Below are positions 9,418 to 18,836 of a stretch of DNA of 64,000 nucleotides, in pieces. Source of the stretch: Kineosphaera limosa NBRC 100340. Lineage in GTDB: Bacteria > Actinomycetota > Actinomycetes > Actinomycetales > Dermatophilaceae. A program made the position numbers and the translations under genes. Within the stretch, counting starts at the first letter, position 1. Each line of letters begins with the position of its first letter. The notes under the pieces were generated by a model, which was not told where the DNA came from, ran no database searches, and was given only the letters and a program-made list of their open reading frames with translations. The stretch is taken from positions 21,084 through 85,083 of the forward strand of contig NZ_BAHD01000007.1 in the NCBI RefSeq assembly GCF_000298215.1, given 5' to 3'.

Positions 9418-12095
9418 GAGCGCACCTCGATCCGCGCTCCGAGCGAAACGGGCGTGTCCGCACCGCTGCCCTCGTCGGCGTGTGTCACTGCGACGTCACC
9501 GGGGAAGCCGGTGGTGACGTCGCGCTCATCCGCCGCGGCCGGTCGCTTCTGGCCGCGCTCGGGCACGTAGGCCAGGTCGGGATCAGCCATGGCCGGCGCG
9601 TTGACGAACGATCGGAAGCGAGCGAGCTTCTCCGGGTCCTCCAGCACGTCGCGCCACTCGTCGGAGTAGCCCGCGACGTGTGCATCCATCGCCGCGTCGA
9701 GGTCCGCGCAGATGCCCAGGGCGTCATCGAGGATGATCTCGCGCAACCGGTCGATGCCGCCGTCCAGGTCGGCCATCCACGGGGCGGTTCGCTGCAGCCG
9801 GTCGGCGGTCCGGATGTAGTACATGAAGAACCGGTCGATCGCCCGGATCAGGGTGTCGTCGTCGAGGTCTTCGGCGAGCACCACGGCGTGCCGCGGCGTG
9901 AACCCGCCGTTGCCGCCGACATAGAGGTTCCACCCCTGCTCCGTCGCGATGACGCCGACGTCCTTGCCGCGGGCCTCCGCGCACTCGCGGGCGCAACCGC
10001 TGACCCCGACCTTGAGCTTGTGCGGCGCGCGCAGCCCCCGGTAACGCAACTCGAGCCGGATCGCCATGCCGACGCTGTCCTGCACGCCGTAGCGGCACCA
10101 CGTCGAGCCCACACACGACTTCACGGTGCGCAGGGACTTGCCGTAGGCGTGGCCGGACTCGAAGCCCGCGTCGACCAGACGCTGCCACACGAGCGGCAAC
10201 TGCTCGATCCGCGCGCCGAACATGTCGATGCGCTGACCACCGGTGATCTTGGTGTAGAGCCCGAAGTCGCGGGCGATCTCGCCGATGACGATGAGTCCCT
10301 CCGGGGTGATCTCGCCGCCGGGGATGCGCGGGACGACCGAGTACGTGCCGTCTTTTTGGATGTTGGCCAGCACGTGGTCGTTGGTGTCCTGCAGCGTGGC
10401 CTGCTCGCCTGCCAGGATGTGCCCGGAGCCCAGGCTGGCCAGGATGGAGGCAACTGTCGGCTTGCAGATGTCGCAGCCGCGACCGCGGCCGTGCCGGGCG
10501 ATGATCTGGCTGAACGACCGCTCGCCGGTGACTCGGACGATGTCGAACAGCTCGGCGCGCGGCATGTCGAAGTGCTCGCACAGCGCACGGCTGACGCTCA
10601 GGCCCGACTTCACCATCTCCGCGGCGAACAACTTCTTGACCAGCGGCAGGCAGGAGCCGCAGCTCGTGCCGGCCCTGGTGCACGCCTTGACCTCGCCGAG
10701 GTCCGTACAGCCGCCCTCGCAGACGGCCGAACGGATGGCGCCCGCGTCGACGTTGTTGCAGGAGCAGACGGTGGCGTCGTCGGGCAGCTCCCCGCCAGGG
10801 GCACCGCCGGCCGCTCCCTCGGGCAGCAGATAGGCGGCCGGATCGCCACCGAGTTCGCGGCCCAACAGAGGCCGCAGCGAGGCGTAGGCGGAGGCGTCGC
10901 CGACGAGGATTCCGCCGCGCAGCGTGCGCGCGTCGTCGCAGAGCACGAGTTTCTTGTAGACGCCGGCGACAGGGTCGGCGTAGACGATCTCCAGGCTCCC
11001 GGGCTGAGTCGCGAACGCGTCGCCGAAGCTGGCGACGTCGACGCCGAGCAGCTTGAGCTTGGTCGCGGTGTCGGCACCGGGGAAGCTCGCCGCCCCTCCC
11101 AGGAGCCGGTCGGCGACGATCTCGGCCATCGAGTAGCCGGGCGCGACCAGCCCCCACACGCGACCCTGGATGCACGCGACTTCACCGATCGCGGACACCG
11201 CGGGGTCCTGCGTCAGGCAGACGTCGTCGACGATGACACCGCCGCGCTCGCCCACCGGCAGGTCGGTCGCGCGGGCGAGCTCGTCGCGGGGGCGCACGCC
11301 GGTGGCCAGCACGACGACGTCGACGTCGATGCGCCGATCGTCGCTGAACGTCATGGAGGACACCTGGCCGCGAGTGGCGCCGATCCGCTTGGTCGCGGTA
11401 CCCGTGAGCACGGTGACACCCAGGTTGCCGATGAGGCGCGACAGGGCCTGCCCGCCGCCCTCGTCGACCTGGATCGGCATGAGTCGCGGTGCGAACTCCA
11501 CGACGGTGGAGTCGACGCCCATCGCCTGCAGCGCGCCGGCGGCCTCCAGGCCGAGCAGGCCACCACCGATGACCGCACCCTTGAGTGGCCGCGCCAGGTC
11601 GCGGCCCCGCTGCTGCACGTACCCCTTGAGCTCGGCGACGTCGTCGATCGTGCGGTAGACGTAGACGCCGCTGTGCTCGTTGCCCTCGATGGGTGGCACC
11701 GCGGCGTTGGAGCCGGTGGCCAGGACGAGGTGGTCGTAGGCGATGGGCTCGCCGCGGGTGACGGCGACGGTTTGGGCCGCGCGGTCGATGCCGGTGACGG
11801 CCACGCCGCGCCGCAGCGTGACCAGCGGATCGCGCCATAGCTGCGGATCGCCCAACTCCAGTTCGGTCGCGCTCTTGCCGCTGAAATAGCTCGTCAGAGC
11901 GACCCGGTCGTAGGGGGCACGAGGCTCCTGAGCGAGCACGGTGATCCGCCAGGTGCCCTCGGTGTCGCGGGATCGCAACGCCTCGACGAGACGGTGGGCG
12001 ACCATGCCGCCGCCGACTACGACGCAGTGCCGGGTGCCGGACGGGTCGCCGATGGGCACCTGCGGCGGCTCGGCCTGAAAAGGGGTCGAGGTCAT
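9414..12095 (-). CDS. nirB: Nitrite reductase (NADH) large subunit
   Basis: An 893-residue siroheme nitrite reductase that reduces nitrite to ammonium with NAD(P)H. Residues about 20-330 are the FAD/NAD(P)-binding reductase (GGGMVAHRL near the start, then IGGGLLGLEAAG). A BFD-type [2Fe-2S] domain follows near residue 446 (CSCNNVD, then SCGSCLP). The sulfite/nitrite reductase domains end with the four cysteines for the [4Fe-4S]-siroheme centre: SCVGSTWC at about residue 661 and SGCAREC at about 701. Length matches the family. The 161-base gap before it (12096-12256) is the largest within the operon, so nirB may have its own promoter; GTTAC and GTTTC half-sites occur there, but I do not claim a GlnR box. 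Confidence 0.95.
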   Translation of the reverse strand: MTSTPFQAEPPQVPIGDPSGTRHCVVVGGGMVAHRLVEALRSRDTEGTWRITVLAQEPRAPYDRVALTSYFSGKSATELELGDPQLWRDPLVTLRRGVAVTGIDRAAQTVAVTRGEPIAYDHLVLATGSNAAVPPIEGNEHSGVYVYRTIDDVAELKGYVQQRGRDLARPLKGAVIGGGLLGLEAAGALQAMGVDSTVVEFAPRLMPIQVDEGGGQALSRLIGNLGVTVLTGTATKRIGATRGQVSSMTFSDDRRIDVDVVVLATGVRPRDELARATDLPVGERGGVIVDDVCLTQDPAVSAIGEVACIQGRVWGLVAPGYSMAEIVADRLLGGAASFPGADTATKLKLLGVDVASFGDAFATQPGSLEIVYADPVAGVYKKLVLCDDARTLRGGILVGDASAYASLRPLLGRELGGDPAAYLLPEGAAGGAPGGELPDDATVCSCNNVDAGAIRSAVCEGGCTDLGEVKACTRAGTSCGSCLPLVKKLFAAEMVKSGLSVSRALCEHFDMPRAELFDIVRVTGERSFSQIIARHGRGRGCDICKPTVASILASLGSGHILAGEQATLQDTNDHVLANIQKDGTYSVVPRIPGGEITPEGLIVIGEIARDFGLYTKITGGQRIDMFGARIEQLPLVWQRLVDAGFESGHAYGKSLRTVKSCVGSTWCRYGVQDSVGMAIRLELRYRGLRAPHKLKVGVSGCARECAEARGKDVGVIATEQGWNLYVGGNGGFTPRHAVVLAEDLDDDTLIRAIDRFFMYYIRTADRLQRTAPWMADLDGGIDRLREIILDDALGICADLDAAMDAHVAGYSDEWRDVLEDPEKLARFRSFVNAPAMADPDLAYVPERGQKRPAAADERDVTTGFPGDVAVTHADEGSGADTPVSLGARIEVRS

Positions 12096-12256
12096 AGCGG
12101 TGTCCTCTTTCGTGTGCGGTGCGGGAAAGTCGGCGACGGCGCCGGGAATTGCGAGAATTCGCGATGAAAGGACGGGAGAAGCTCGCGATAAATCGACGGT
12201 AAGTAGCCCGTGTTACGCGGGAATCGGCGTTGTGTTTCGCCCGTGCAAACTGGGAT

Positions 12257-13996
12257 TCACGCGCTCGGCGTCTCCGTCGTGAGCAGCCGGCCGCCGACCG
12301 CCGGCGCGGTGGGCTGCGCCGGGTCGGCCTCGAGCAGCCACGCGAGGATGCCCTGACAGGCGTCCTTGCAGCCGCCGCAGCCGGTGCCGGCGCGGGTGGC
12401 CGCCGACAAGGCGGGCATCGTGCGTTCCCCGGCCTCGAAGGCCTCGACGAGCGCGGCTTTGCTGACTCCGTTGCAGCGGCAGATCGTCGCCGAGCCGGGG
12501 ATATTGGCGGGGGTGGAGACGGCGCCCAGGCCGCCGCCGCGCCGCCCGGTCATCGGCACCAGCAGGTCAGCGGGATCCAGAGGTAGGGGGGAGTCTCGTT
12601 CGTAGGCCACGACGAGATCTGCGCCGAGCGCACCGGCTCCGACGAGGATGCCGGCGGCCAGCCGCCCGTCCCGCACGAGCAGCCGCAGACTGCGGCGGCC
12701 CGCCGGATCGTGCAGCGACAGCACCCGCGGCCTGGTCGAGGGCGCCGCGTCGTTCGCGGGAGGAGCCTCGTTCCACGCGGTGAGCTCGTCGGGGTCGACC
12801 GGCGTCGACTCCTCCGGTGTTGCCTCGTCGGGGAAGCGACCGAAGGCCACGACATCCAGGTCGGCTGCCTTGAGCCGCACGACCTCCTTGGGTTCGACCT
12901 CCTGCCCCCCTGCGCCGAACGGCGCCCTCTCGGCGGAGGCATCTGGGCAGAAGTCGGGCTCGCGGCCGAAGGTCGTACCTGCGGCGCGACGTGGGGCAGG
13001 GGTCGACGCGGCGGAGCGGATGGCGCGGGCGAGGCGCTCGGCTTGCTGCCAGCCGGGGGCCAGCAGGCCCGGGCAGCCGCCCTCGGCCGTCTGGGAGCAG
13101 TCACCGATGGCGGCGATCCGCGGGTCGGCGGGGGAGCGCAGGTCTGGGCCCACGAGAATCCCTTGCTCGCACGGCAGGCCTGCCGTCGCGGCGAGCTCGA
13201 TGCGGGGGGCCACGCCCGCGGTGAGTAGCAGCGCGTCGCAGGCCAGCCGACGTCCGTCGGACAGCTCGACGCCGACGAGGGTGCCGTCCGCACCGCGCCG
13301 CAGACCCGCGGCGCGGACCCCGCGCACAACCGTGACCCCCAGGTCGCCCAGGGAGGCAGCCAGCACCGCACCGCGCTCGGCGTCGAGCTGCCGGTCCAAC
13401 ACGTGTGATCCGCTGTGCACCACGGCGACCCTGGCCCCCCGGCCCGCCAAGGCACGGGCCGCCTCGAGCCCGAGGAGGCCGCCGCCGAGCACGACCACGC
13501 GCGGGGGGTCGGCCGGCCGGGGCGATCTGCCGGCCAGCGCGAGCAGCTCGCGGCAGTCGTCGACGGTGCGTAACGCCCGAACTCCGGGCGGCAGGTCGTC
13601 GGGATCGCAGCGGTCGGGCAGCCCAGCCAGCGGTGGCACGCGCGGCGCTGCTCCCGTGGCGAGCACGAGCGTGTCGTAGGGGTGCTCGAAGCCCAAGTGA
13701 TCGACCACGATCCGGCGCACGCGGTCGAGGGAGGCGACCGAGTGCCCCGCCAACACCCGCACGCCCTGCGGAGCGGTAGGCAGGGTGATGCCGCCGAGGT
13801 CGGCGCGCCCGGCGAGCACCTCGCTGAGCAGGATCCGGTTGTACGGCTCGTAGGGCTCGGCGCCGAGCACGGTGATCGACAGCCGCTCGGGTTGCAGATC
13901 GGCGGCGTTGCGGGCCAACTCGGCCACGAATCGATGGCCGACCAGGCCGTGTCCGACGACCAGCACCCGGTGGTGATCGGTAGTGGATGCGCTCAC
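12257..13996 (-). CDS. FAD/NAD(P) oxidoreductase, electron-transfer subunit of assimilatory nitrate reductase
   Basis: A 579-residue flavoprotein resembling the N-terminal half of NirB. It has an N-terminal FAD site (VGHGLVGHRF), a central NAD(P) site (LGGGLLGLEAARAL) and a C-terminal BFD-like [2Fe-2S] domain (CRCNGVSK, then GTGCGGCKDAC near residue 540). A variable insert lies around residues 320-420. Directly upstream, overlapping by four bases, is the molybdenum nitrate reductase, so this protein most likely feeds NAD(P)H electrons to it, as NasB does in Bacillus and similar proteins do in actinobacteria. It lacks siroheme-binding domains, so it is not a nitrite reductase. The partner assignment is inferred from context. 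Confidence 0.85.
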   Translation of the reverse strand: MSASTTDHHRVLVVGHGLVGHRFVAELARNAADLQPERLSITVLGAEPYEPYNRILLSEVLAGRADLGGITLPTAPQGVRVLAGHSVASLDRVRRIVVDHLGFEHPYDTLVLATGAAPRVPPLAGLPDRCDPDDLPPGVRALRTVDDCRELLALAGRSPRPADPPRVVVLGGGLLGLEAARALAGRGARVAVVHSGSHVLDRQLDAERGAVLAASLGDLGVTVVRGVRAAGLRRGADGTLVGVELSDGRRLACDALLLTAGVAPRIELAATAGLPCEQGILVGPDLRSPADPRIAAIGDCSQTAEGGCPGLLAPGWQQAERLARAIRSAASTPAPRRAAGTTFGREPDFCPDASAERAPFGAGGQEVEPKEVVRLKAADLDVVAFGRFPDEATPEESTPVDPDELTAWNEAPPANDAAPSTRPRVLSLHDPAGRRSLRLLVRDGRLAAGILVGAGALGADLVVAYERDSPLPLDPADLLVPMTGRRGGGLGAVSTPANIPGSATICRCNGVSKAALVEAFEAGERTMPALSAATRAGTGCGGCKDACQGILAWLLEADPAQPTAPAVGGRLLTTETPSA

Positions 13997-16149
13997 GCGC
14001 GGGCCTCCTCACTCAGCAGCGCGAGCCGCGCCGCCGGCGTGTCTGCGGAGGCGACGTCGACGGCGCACACCTTGAACTCGGGCATCCCGCTGATGGGGTC
14101 GGTGGTGGGATTGGTCAGCAGGTTCGCCCGCTGGCGCCCCGCGAAATGGAACGGCATGAAGACGACATCGGGTCGGATGCCGGTGGAGAAGACCGCGGTG
14201 GCGACGGCCACTGCGCGCTGCGAGGTCAGCCGCACGGGCGTGCCCTCCTCGATGCCCAGCCGGTCCGCCGTCACCGGATGCATCGTCACGGTGGCCTGCC
14301 GCTGCGCCCGCGCGAGCTGGGGCACCCGTCGGGTTTGCGCCCCCGACTGGTAGTGCTCGAGCACCCGCCCGGTCACCAGGTAGAGCGGCGCCTCCGGGCG
14401 CAGGTCGTCGGCGACGGGCGCGGCACTGACCGGCAGCATGCGGGCGCGCCCGTCGGGGGTGGCGAAGCGGTCGAGGAAGACCCGCGGCGTCCCCGGATGC
14501 TCGGCGCTCGGGCACGGCCAGTACAGCGCTTCGCGCGTCGCGCGCTCCATGGTGACGCCGCCGTAGTCCGCGATGCCGCCGGCGCTGGCGCGGGCCAGCT
14601 CGGCCAACACCTCGTGGGGGTCGTCGCTGAACGGCGCGGGCGCCGCCAGCCGCGCGGCCAGCTCACGCCACACCCACAGCTCGTCGCGCACGCCCGGCGG
14701 CGGTTCGATCGCTTTGTGCCGAGCCAGGATCCGCCCCTCGAGCGAGGTCATCGTGCCGGACTCCTCGGCCCACTGGGTGATCGGCAGCACCACGTCGGCC
14801 AGCTGTGCGGTCTCGGAGGGCACGAGGTCGGCCACGACGAGTAGGTCGAGGCGGCGCAACCGAGCCTCCAACGCTCCGGCATCCGGCGCCGAGACCACGG
14901 GGTTGGCGCCGTGCACGAACAGAGCCCTGATGCCGCCCTCGGCGGCGGGCCGGCCGACCTTCTTGAAGAGTTCGACGGCGGGGACCCCCGGCCCCGGCAG
15001 CAGCTCCGGATCGACGCCCCACACCTGCGCGACGTGCGCCCGCGCCGCGGGATCGCCGATCGAGCGGTAGCCCGGCAGTTGATCGGCCTTCTGGCCGTGT
15101 TCGCGGCCGCCCTGCCCGTTGCCCTGCCCGGTCAAGCAGCCGTAGCCGGAGCCGGGCACCCCCGGCAGGCCGAGCGCGAGCGCGAGACCGATCGCGGCGG
15201 TGACCGTGTCGGTGCCATGCGCGTGCTGCTCCGCGCCGCGGCCAGTCAGCACGTAGGCGCCCGCACCGCCGCGCCCGGGGGCGGCGGCGGCCAGCAGGTG
15301 GGCGGCGCGGCGCAGCAGATCGGCCGGCACCCCCGTCTCCCGCTCGACCCGTTCGGGCCACCACTGCGCCACCTCGCGGCGCACCGCGCCCACGCCGTCG
15401 ACCCGCCGCCGCAGGTAGTCGGTGTCGGCCAGACCCTCGGCGAAGACCACGTGGGTCAGCCCGAGCAGGAGCTGCAGGTCGGTGCCCGGCAACGGTTGCA
15501 GATGCAGGCCGGCCTCGTCGTCGGTCAGCGCCGCCGTGGCGGTGCGGCGCGGGTCGACGACGAGCAGACCGCCCCGCTCGCGGGCCCCGCTCAGGTGTCG
15601 CAGTGCCGGCGGCATCGTCTCGGCGACATTGCTGCCGAGCAGCAGGATGGCGTCGGCTCCGGCGAGATCGGTCAGCGGGAACGGCAGCCCCCGGTCGAGC
15701 CCGAAGGCCCTGTTGCCGGCCGCGGCGGCGCTGCTCATGCAGAACCGACCGTTGTAGTCGATGAACGGCGTGCGCAGCGCCACGCGCGCGAACTTGCCCA
15801 GCGTGTACGCCTTCTCGTTGGTCAGGCCACCGCCCCCGAAGACCCCCACCGCGGACCGGCCGTGCGCCGCCCAGATATCGCGCAGACCCCCGGTGATCGC
15901 GCTCAGGGCGTCCTCCCAACTGGCCGGATGCAGAGCACCGTCCGGCCCGCGCAGCAGCGGGGTGGTGAGCCGGTCGGGCACGTCGAGCACCTGGGCGCTG
16001 GTCCACCCCTTGGCGCACAGGCCGCCGGCGTTCGTGGGAAAGTCGCGCGGGGTCACCTCCAGGCTCGAGGCTCGGTCGGACGTCTGCGCTGGGACGGTCA
16101 GCCGCATCCCGCACTGCAGGGAGCAGTAGGGGCAGTGCGTGTCGGTCAT
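13993..16149 (-). CDS. nasA: Assimilatory nitrate reductase catalytic subunit (molybdopterin)
   Basis: A 718-residue molybdopterin oxidoreductase. The N-terminus carries the [4Fe-4S] cysteines C6, C9 and C13 (CPYCSLQC) with a fourth in GGLCAKGW near residue 45. Typical family segments follow: GSNVAETMPPALRH, HGANPVVSAPDA, and a C-terminal molydopterin dinucleotide-binding domain with VTGRVLEHYQSGAQTRR. No signal peptide or Tat motif is present, so it acts in the cytoplasm, as expected for assimilatory nitrate reduction. There is no C-terminal BFD domain; that function is on the neighbouring flavoprotein. It lies just after the nitrate transporter gene (7 bases between) in the same operon. Confidence 0.93.
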   Translation of the reverse strand: MTDTHCPYCSLQCGMRLTVPAQTSDRASSLEVTPRDFPTNAGGLCAKGWTSAQVLDVPDRLTTPLLRGPDGALHPASWEDALSAITGGLRDIWAAHGRSAVGVFGGGGLTNEKAYTLGKFARVALRTPFIDYNGRFCMSSAAAAGNRAFGLDRGLPFPLTDLAGADAILLLGSNVAETMPPALRHLSGARERGGLLVVDPRRTATAALTDDEAGLHLQPLPGTDLQLLLGLTHVVFAEGLADTDYLRRRVDGVGAVRREVAQWWPERVERETGVPADLLRRAAHLLAAAAPGRGGAGAYVLTGRGAEQHAHGTDTVTAAIGLALALGLPGVPGSGYGCLTGQGNGQGGREHGQKADQLPGYRSIGDPAARAHVAQVWGVDPELLPGPGVPAVELFKKVGRPAAEGGIRALFVHGANPVVSAPDAGALEARLRRLDLLVVADLVPSETAQLADVVLPITQWAEESGTMTSLEGRILARHKAIEPPPGVRDELWVWRELAARLAAPAPFSDDPHEVLAELARASAGGIADYGGVTMERATREALYWPCPSAEHPGTPRVFLDRFATPDGRARMLPVSAAPVADDLRPEAPLYLVTGRVLEHYQSGAQTRRVPQLARAQRQATVTMHPVTADRLGIEEGTPVRLTSQRAVAVATAVFSTGIRPDVVFMPFHFAGRQRANLLTNPTTDPISGMPEFKVCAVDVASADTPAARLALLSEEARA

Positions 16150-16156
16150 CGCGGCC

Positions 16157-17563
16157 TCAGATGCGTGCGGCGTCCGCGGCGCGGCCGCGCACGTAGACCA
16201 CGTAGGTCGTCACCGCCATCGCCGCGTAGGCGCCGATGAACACCCACAGCGCCGCGGTCAGCGAACCGGTCATCGAGTTGCTCAGGGCGAACCCGCGCGG
16301 GATGAGGAAGCCACCCACTGCGCCGACGGCGCCGGCGATGCCGATGCACCCGGCCGCGGCCTTCTTGGCCCGCAGCACCCCCGCCGCCTCGGTGCCCGCG
16401 TCGCGGCGGAAGACCGCCGGGATCATTCGGTAGACCGAGCCGTTACCGACCCCGGTGAACACGAACAGCAGCAGGAACGACCCAAAGAACAGTGTGAAGT
16501 TCTGCCCGGTGATCCCGAAGATCGCCCCGACGGTTCCCAGCGACATCGCCGCGAAGCTGAGGATCGTGATCGGTGCCCCGCCGAAGCGATCGGCGAACAT
16601 GCCGCCCAGCGGCCGCGACAACGACCCGACGAGCGCGCCCAGGAAGGCGATCGACAAGGACATGTCCGGAAACTGGCTCTTGAGCAGCGTCGGGAACGCC
16701 CCCGAGAACCCGATGAACGAGCCGAACGTGCCGATGTAGATGAACGAGATGATCCAGGTGTGTCGCATGCCGGCGGCGCGACCGAAGCTGCGCAGGTCCG
16801 AGGTCGTGCCGTCGAGGTTGTCCATGTGCCGCCAGGCCAGCCAGGCGGCCAGCAGGATGAGCGGTAGGAAGATGAGACCGGCCCGCTCGAGGGCCAGCCC
16901 GACGCCGGTGACGATGACCAGTGGCACCGCGAACTGCACCGCGGCGGTGCCCATGTTGCCGCCGGCGGCGTTGAGCCCCAGCGCCTTGCCCTTCTGCGCC
17001 TCGGGATAGAAGAACGAGATGTTGGCCATCGAGCTGGCGAAGTTGCCGCCGCCGAGCCCGGCCAGCGCCGCGACGAAGAGCAGCACCCCGAACGGGGTCG
17101 CCGGATTCTGCACGACGTAGACCAGCGCGAGCGTGGGAATGAGGAGGAGCAGCGCGGAGACGATGGTCCAGTTGCGCCCGCCGAACAGCGGCACGGCGAA
17201 GGTATAGGGCAGGCGTAGCGCCGCTCCCACGAGGGCCGGCACGGAAACGAGCCAGAACATCTGGTCGACGGTGAGGCTGAAACCCGCGGAGTTGAGCTGG
17301 GGCACGACGATGCTCCACAGCGCCCAGACCGCGAAGCCGAGGAACTCGGCGAAGACGGAGATGGCCAGGTTGCGGCGCGCGATCGCCGATCCGCCGCGGC
17401 CCCACTGGCCCGGGTCCTCCGGGTCCCAGTGCACGAGCCAACGTCCCGGGCGCTGGGTCAGGGCGACCCGTGGCTGCGGCAGGGTGGCGCCTGCGGTTGT
17501 CGCGCCTGCGGTGGCCGTGGTCACCGCGGGGGCGCCTGGCGTGTGCGAGGTGCTCGAGGTCAC
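16157..17563 (-). CDS. narK: Nitrate/nitrite transporter, MFS family
   Basis: A 468-residue major facilitator protein with about twelve membrane helices after a 75-residue hydrophilic N-terminus. It carries the NarK/NNP glycine-rich signature twice: GGGNFASSMANISFFYP near residue 175, and NGSVYRMIPAVF near residue 375. This family imports nitrate and/or exports nitrite. It is the first gene of the minus-strand nitrate operon, feeding the nitrate reductase directly downstream. The region upstream (17564-17753) holds an inverted repeat that is a good operator candidate. The ATG is preceded by a purine stretch (AAGGACGAT) that can serve as ribosome binding site. Confidence 0.93.
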   Translation of the reverse strand: MTSSTSHTPGAPAVTTATAGATTAGATLPQPRVALTQRPGRWLVHWDPEDPGQWGRGGSAIARRNLAISVFAEFLGFAVWALWSIVVPQLNSAGFSLTVDQMFWLVSVPALVGAALRLPYTFAVPLFGGRNWTIVSALLLLIPTLALVYVVQNPATPFGVLLFVAALAGLGGGNFASSMANISFFYPEAQKGKALGLNAAGGNMGTAAVQFAVPLVIVTGVGLALERAGLIFLPLILLAAWLAWRHMDNLDGTTSDLRSFGRAAGMRHTWIISFIYIGTFGSFIGFSGAFPTLLKSQFPDMSLSIAFLGALVGSLSRPLGGMFADRFGGAPITILSFAAMSLGTVGAIFGITGQNFTLFFGSFLLLFVFTGVGNGSVYRMIPAVFRRDAGTEAAGVLRAKKAAAGCIGIAGAVGAVGGFLIPRGFALSNSMTGSLTAALWVFIGAYAAMAVTTYVVYVRGRAADAARI

Positions 17564-17585
17564 GATGATCGTCCTTCGTGCCGGG

Positions 17586-17609
17586 GCTCACCCTGGTGGT
17601 GAGCTCACC
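17586..17609. promoter_or_regulatory. Inverted repeat upstream of narK, candidate operator
   Basis: GCTCACC at 17586-17592 and GGTGAGC at 17598-17604 form a 7-base inverted repeat, and GGTGAGCTCACC at 17598-17609 is a perfect 12-base palindrome overlapping it. The site lies 23-46 bases upstream of the narK start in the intergenic region between narK and the divergent amidohydrolase. Position suggests regulation of nitrate assimilation, for example by NnaR or GlnR; it does not obviously match the GlnR consensus, so the regulator is not assigned. Confidence 0.45.
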
Positions 17610-17740
17610 TCATCGACGGTAGGAACGCCCTGCGCCCGGGCGATTGCGTCGGTGTTGCCGAACGGTCAACTGGTTCTCACGGTCGGTGACTTGCGGGTGT
17701 GAGGTGGTGGCGTCAGCCGGTGAAATTGCCGTGGCGTCGC

Positions 17741-17746
17741 TACGGT
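17741..17746 (+). promoter_or_regulatory. -10 box (TACGGT) placed for a leaderless start
   Basis: TACGGT fits the actinobacterial TANNNT -10 pattern and ends seven bases before the ATG at 17754, the distance at which transcription would begin on the start codon itself. No Shine-Dalgarno sequence separates them. No clear -35 is visible. Confidence 0.45.
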
Positions 17747-17753
17747 TGGGGGC

Positions 17754-18836
17754 ATGGCTGCGGTGCTGCATGTGCGTGGATCGGTGCTGGTCGGGGCGCA
17801 CGACGTGCGCGATGAGGTGTGGGTGGTCGGCGGGCGGATCACGTTCGAGCCGCCCGGCGGCGGCGAGGTCGAGTCGGTCAGCGGATTCGTGTTGCCCGGG
17901 TTGGTCGACGCCCATTGCCACGTGGGCCTGGACAGCCGGGGAGCCGTCGACGAGCAGACGGCGCTCGAGCAGGCCGGTACCGAGCGCGACGCCGGCGCGT
18001 TGCTGTTGCGGGACGCAGGGTCCCCGGTGGACACCCGGTTTCTGCAGGAGCGCGACGACGTGCCTCAGATCATCCGCGCGGGCCGGCACATCGCCCGCCA
18101 CCGCCGTTACATTCCAGGCGTCGGGGTCGAGGTGGAGCCCGACGAGCTCGTCGCGCAGGTGCGCGAGCAGGCCCGCCGCGGCGACGGCTGGGTCAAGTTG
18201 GTCGGCGACTGGATCGACCGCGACGCCGGCGATCTGCGTCCCTGTTGGCCGCGCGAGGCGCTCACGCAGGCCATCGCCGCCGCCCACGAGGAGGGCGCCC
18301 GAGTCACCGCGCACTGCTTCGGCGAGGAGTCGCTGCACGACTTCGCCGCCGCCGGCACCGACTGCATCGAACACGCCAGCGGCCTGAGCACCGACTCCAT
18401 CGAGGCGTTCGCCGCCGCGGGCATCGCCATCGTGCCGACCCTGGTCAACATTGAGAACTTTCCCGCCTTCGCCGACGCCGGCCGCAAGAAGTTCCCCACC
18501 TACGCCGACCACATGATCGACCTGTGGGAGCGGCGCTACGAGACGATCGGCGCCGCGCACGAGGCCGGTGTGCCGATCTACGCCGGCACCGACGCCGGCG
18601 GTCAGGTCGCGCACGGACTGGTCGCCCAGGAGGTCGCTCAACTCGTGCGGGCCGGAATGTCGAACCTGGAGGCGATCAGCGCCGCAACGTGGGGCGCGCG
18701 GGAGTGGCTCGGTCGCCCCGGCCTGACCGAAGGCGCCCCCGCCGACCTCGTGGTCTACGACGCGGACCCCCGCACCGATGTCGCCGCGCTCGGCCGCCCG
18801 GCCCACATCGTGCTCCGCGGCCACCTTGTCCGCTGA
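17754..18836 (+). CDS. Amidohydrolase family protein (imidazolonepropionase-like)
   Basis: A 360-residue metal-dependent hydrolase of the amidohydrolase superfamily. Metal-binding features are in order: DAHCHVG (about residue 60), WVKLVGD with the position of the bridging lysine (about 143), TAHCF (about 182), EHASG (about 204) and GTDAGG (about 280). The C-terminal strand returns to the small beta-sandwich domain with GAPADLVVYDADP. The substrate is not determined; members act on cyclic amides, dipeptides or related compounds. It probably starts a leaderless transcript (-10 box seven bases before ATG) and overlaps the following GNAT gene by 11 bases, suggesting co-transcription. Confidence 0.85.
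   Translation: MAAVLHVRGSVLVGAHDVRDEVWVVGGRITFEPPGGGEVESVSGFVLPGLVDAHCHVGLDSRGAVDEQTALEQAGTERDAGALLLRDAGSPVDTRFLQERDDVPQIIRAGRHIARHRRYIPGVGVEVEPDELVAQVREQARRGDGWVKLVGDWIDRDAGDLRPCWPREALTQAIAAAHEEGARVTAHCFGEESLHDFAAAGTDCIEHASGLSTDSIEAFAAAGIAIVPTLVNIENFPAFADAGRKKFPTYADHMIDLWERRYETIGAAHEAGVPIYAGTDAGGQVAHGLVAQEVAQLVRAGMSNLEAISAATWGAREWLGRPGLTEGAPADLVVYDADPRTDVAALGRPAHIVLRGHLVR

Noticed and set aside
9381..11840. An 819-codon frame on the plus strand
   Set aside because: Antisense to nirB; no recognisable features.
12096..12256. GlnR box upstream of nirB
   Set aside because: GTTAC and GTTTC are present, but the intervening half-sites do not fit the consensus well enough.
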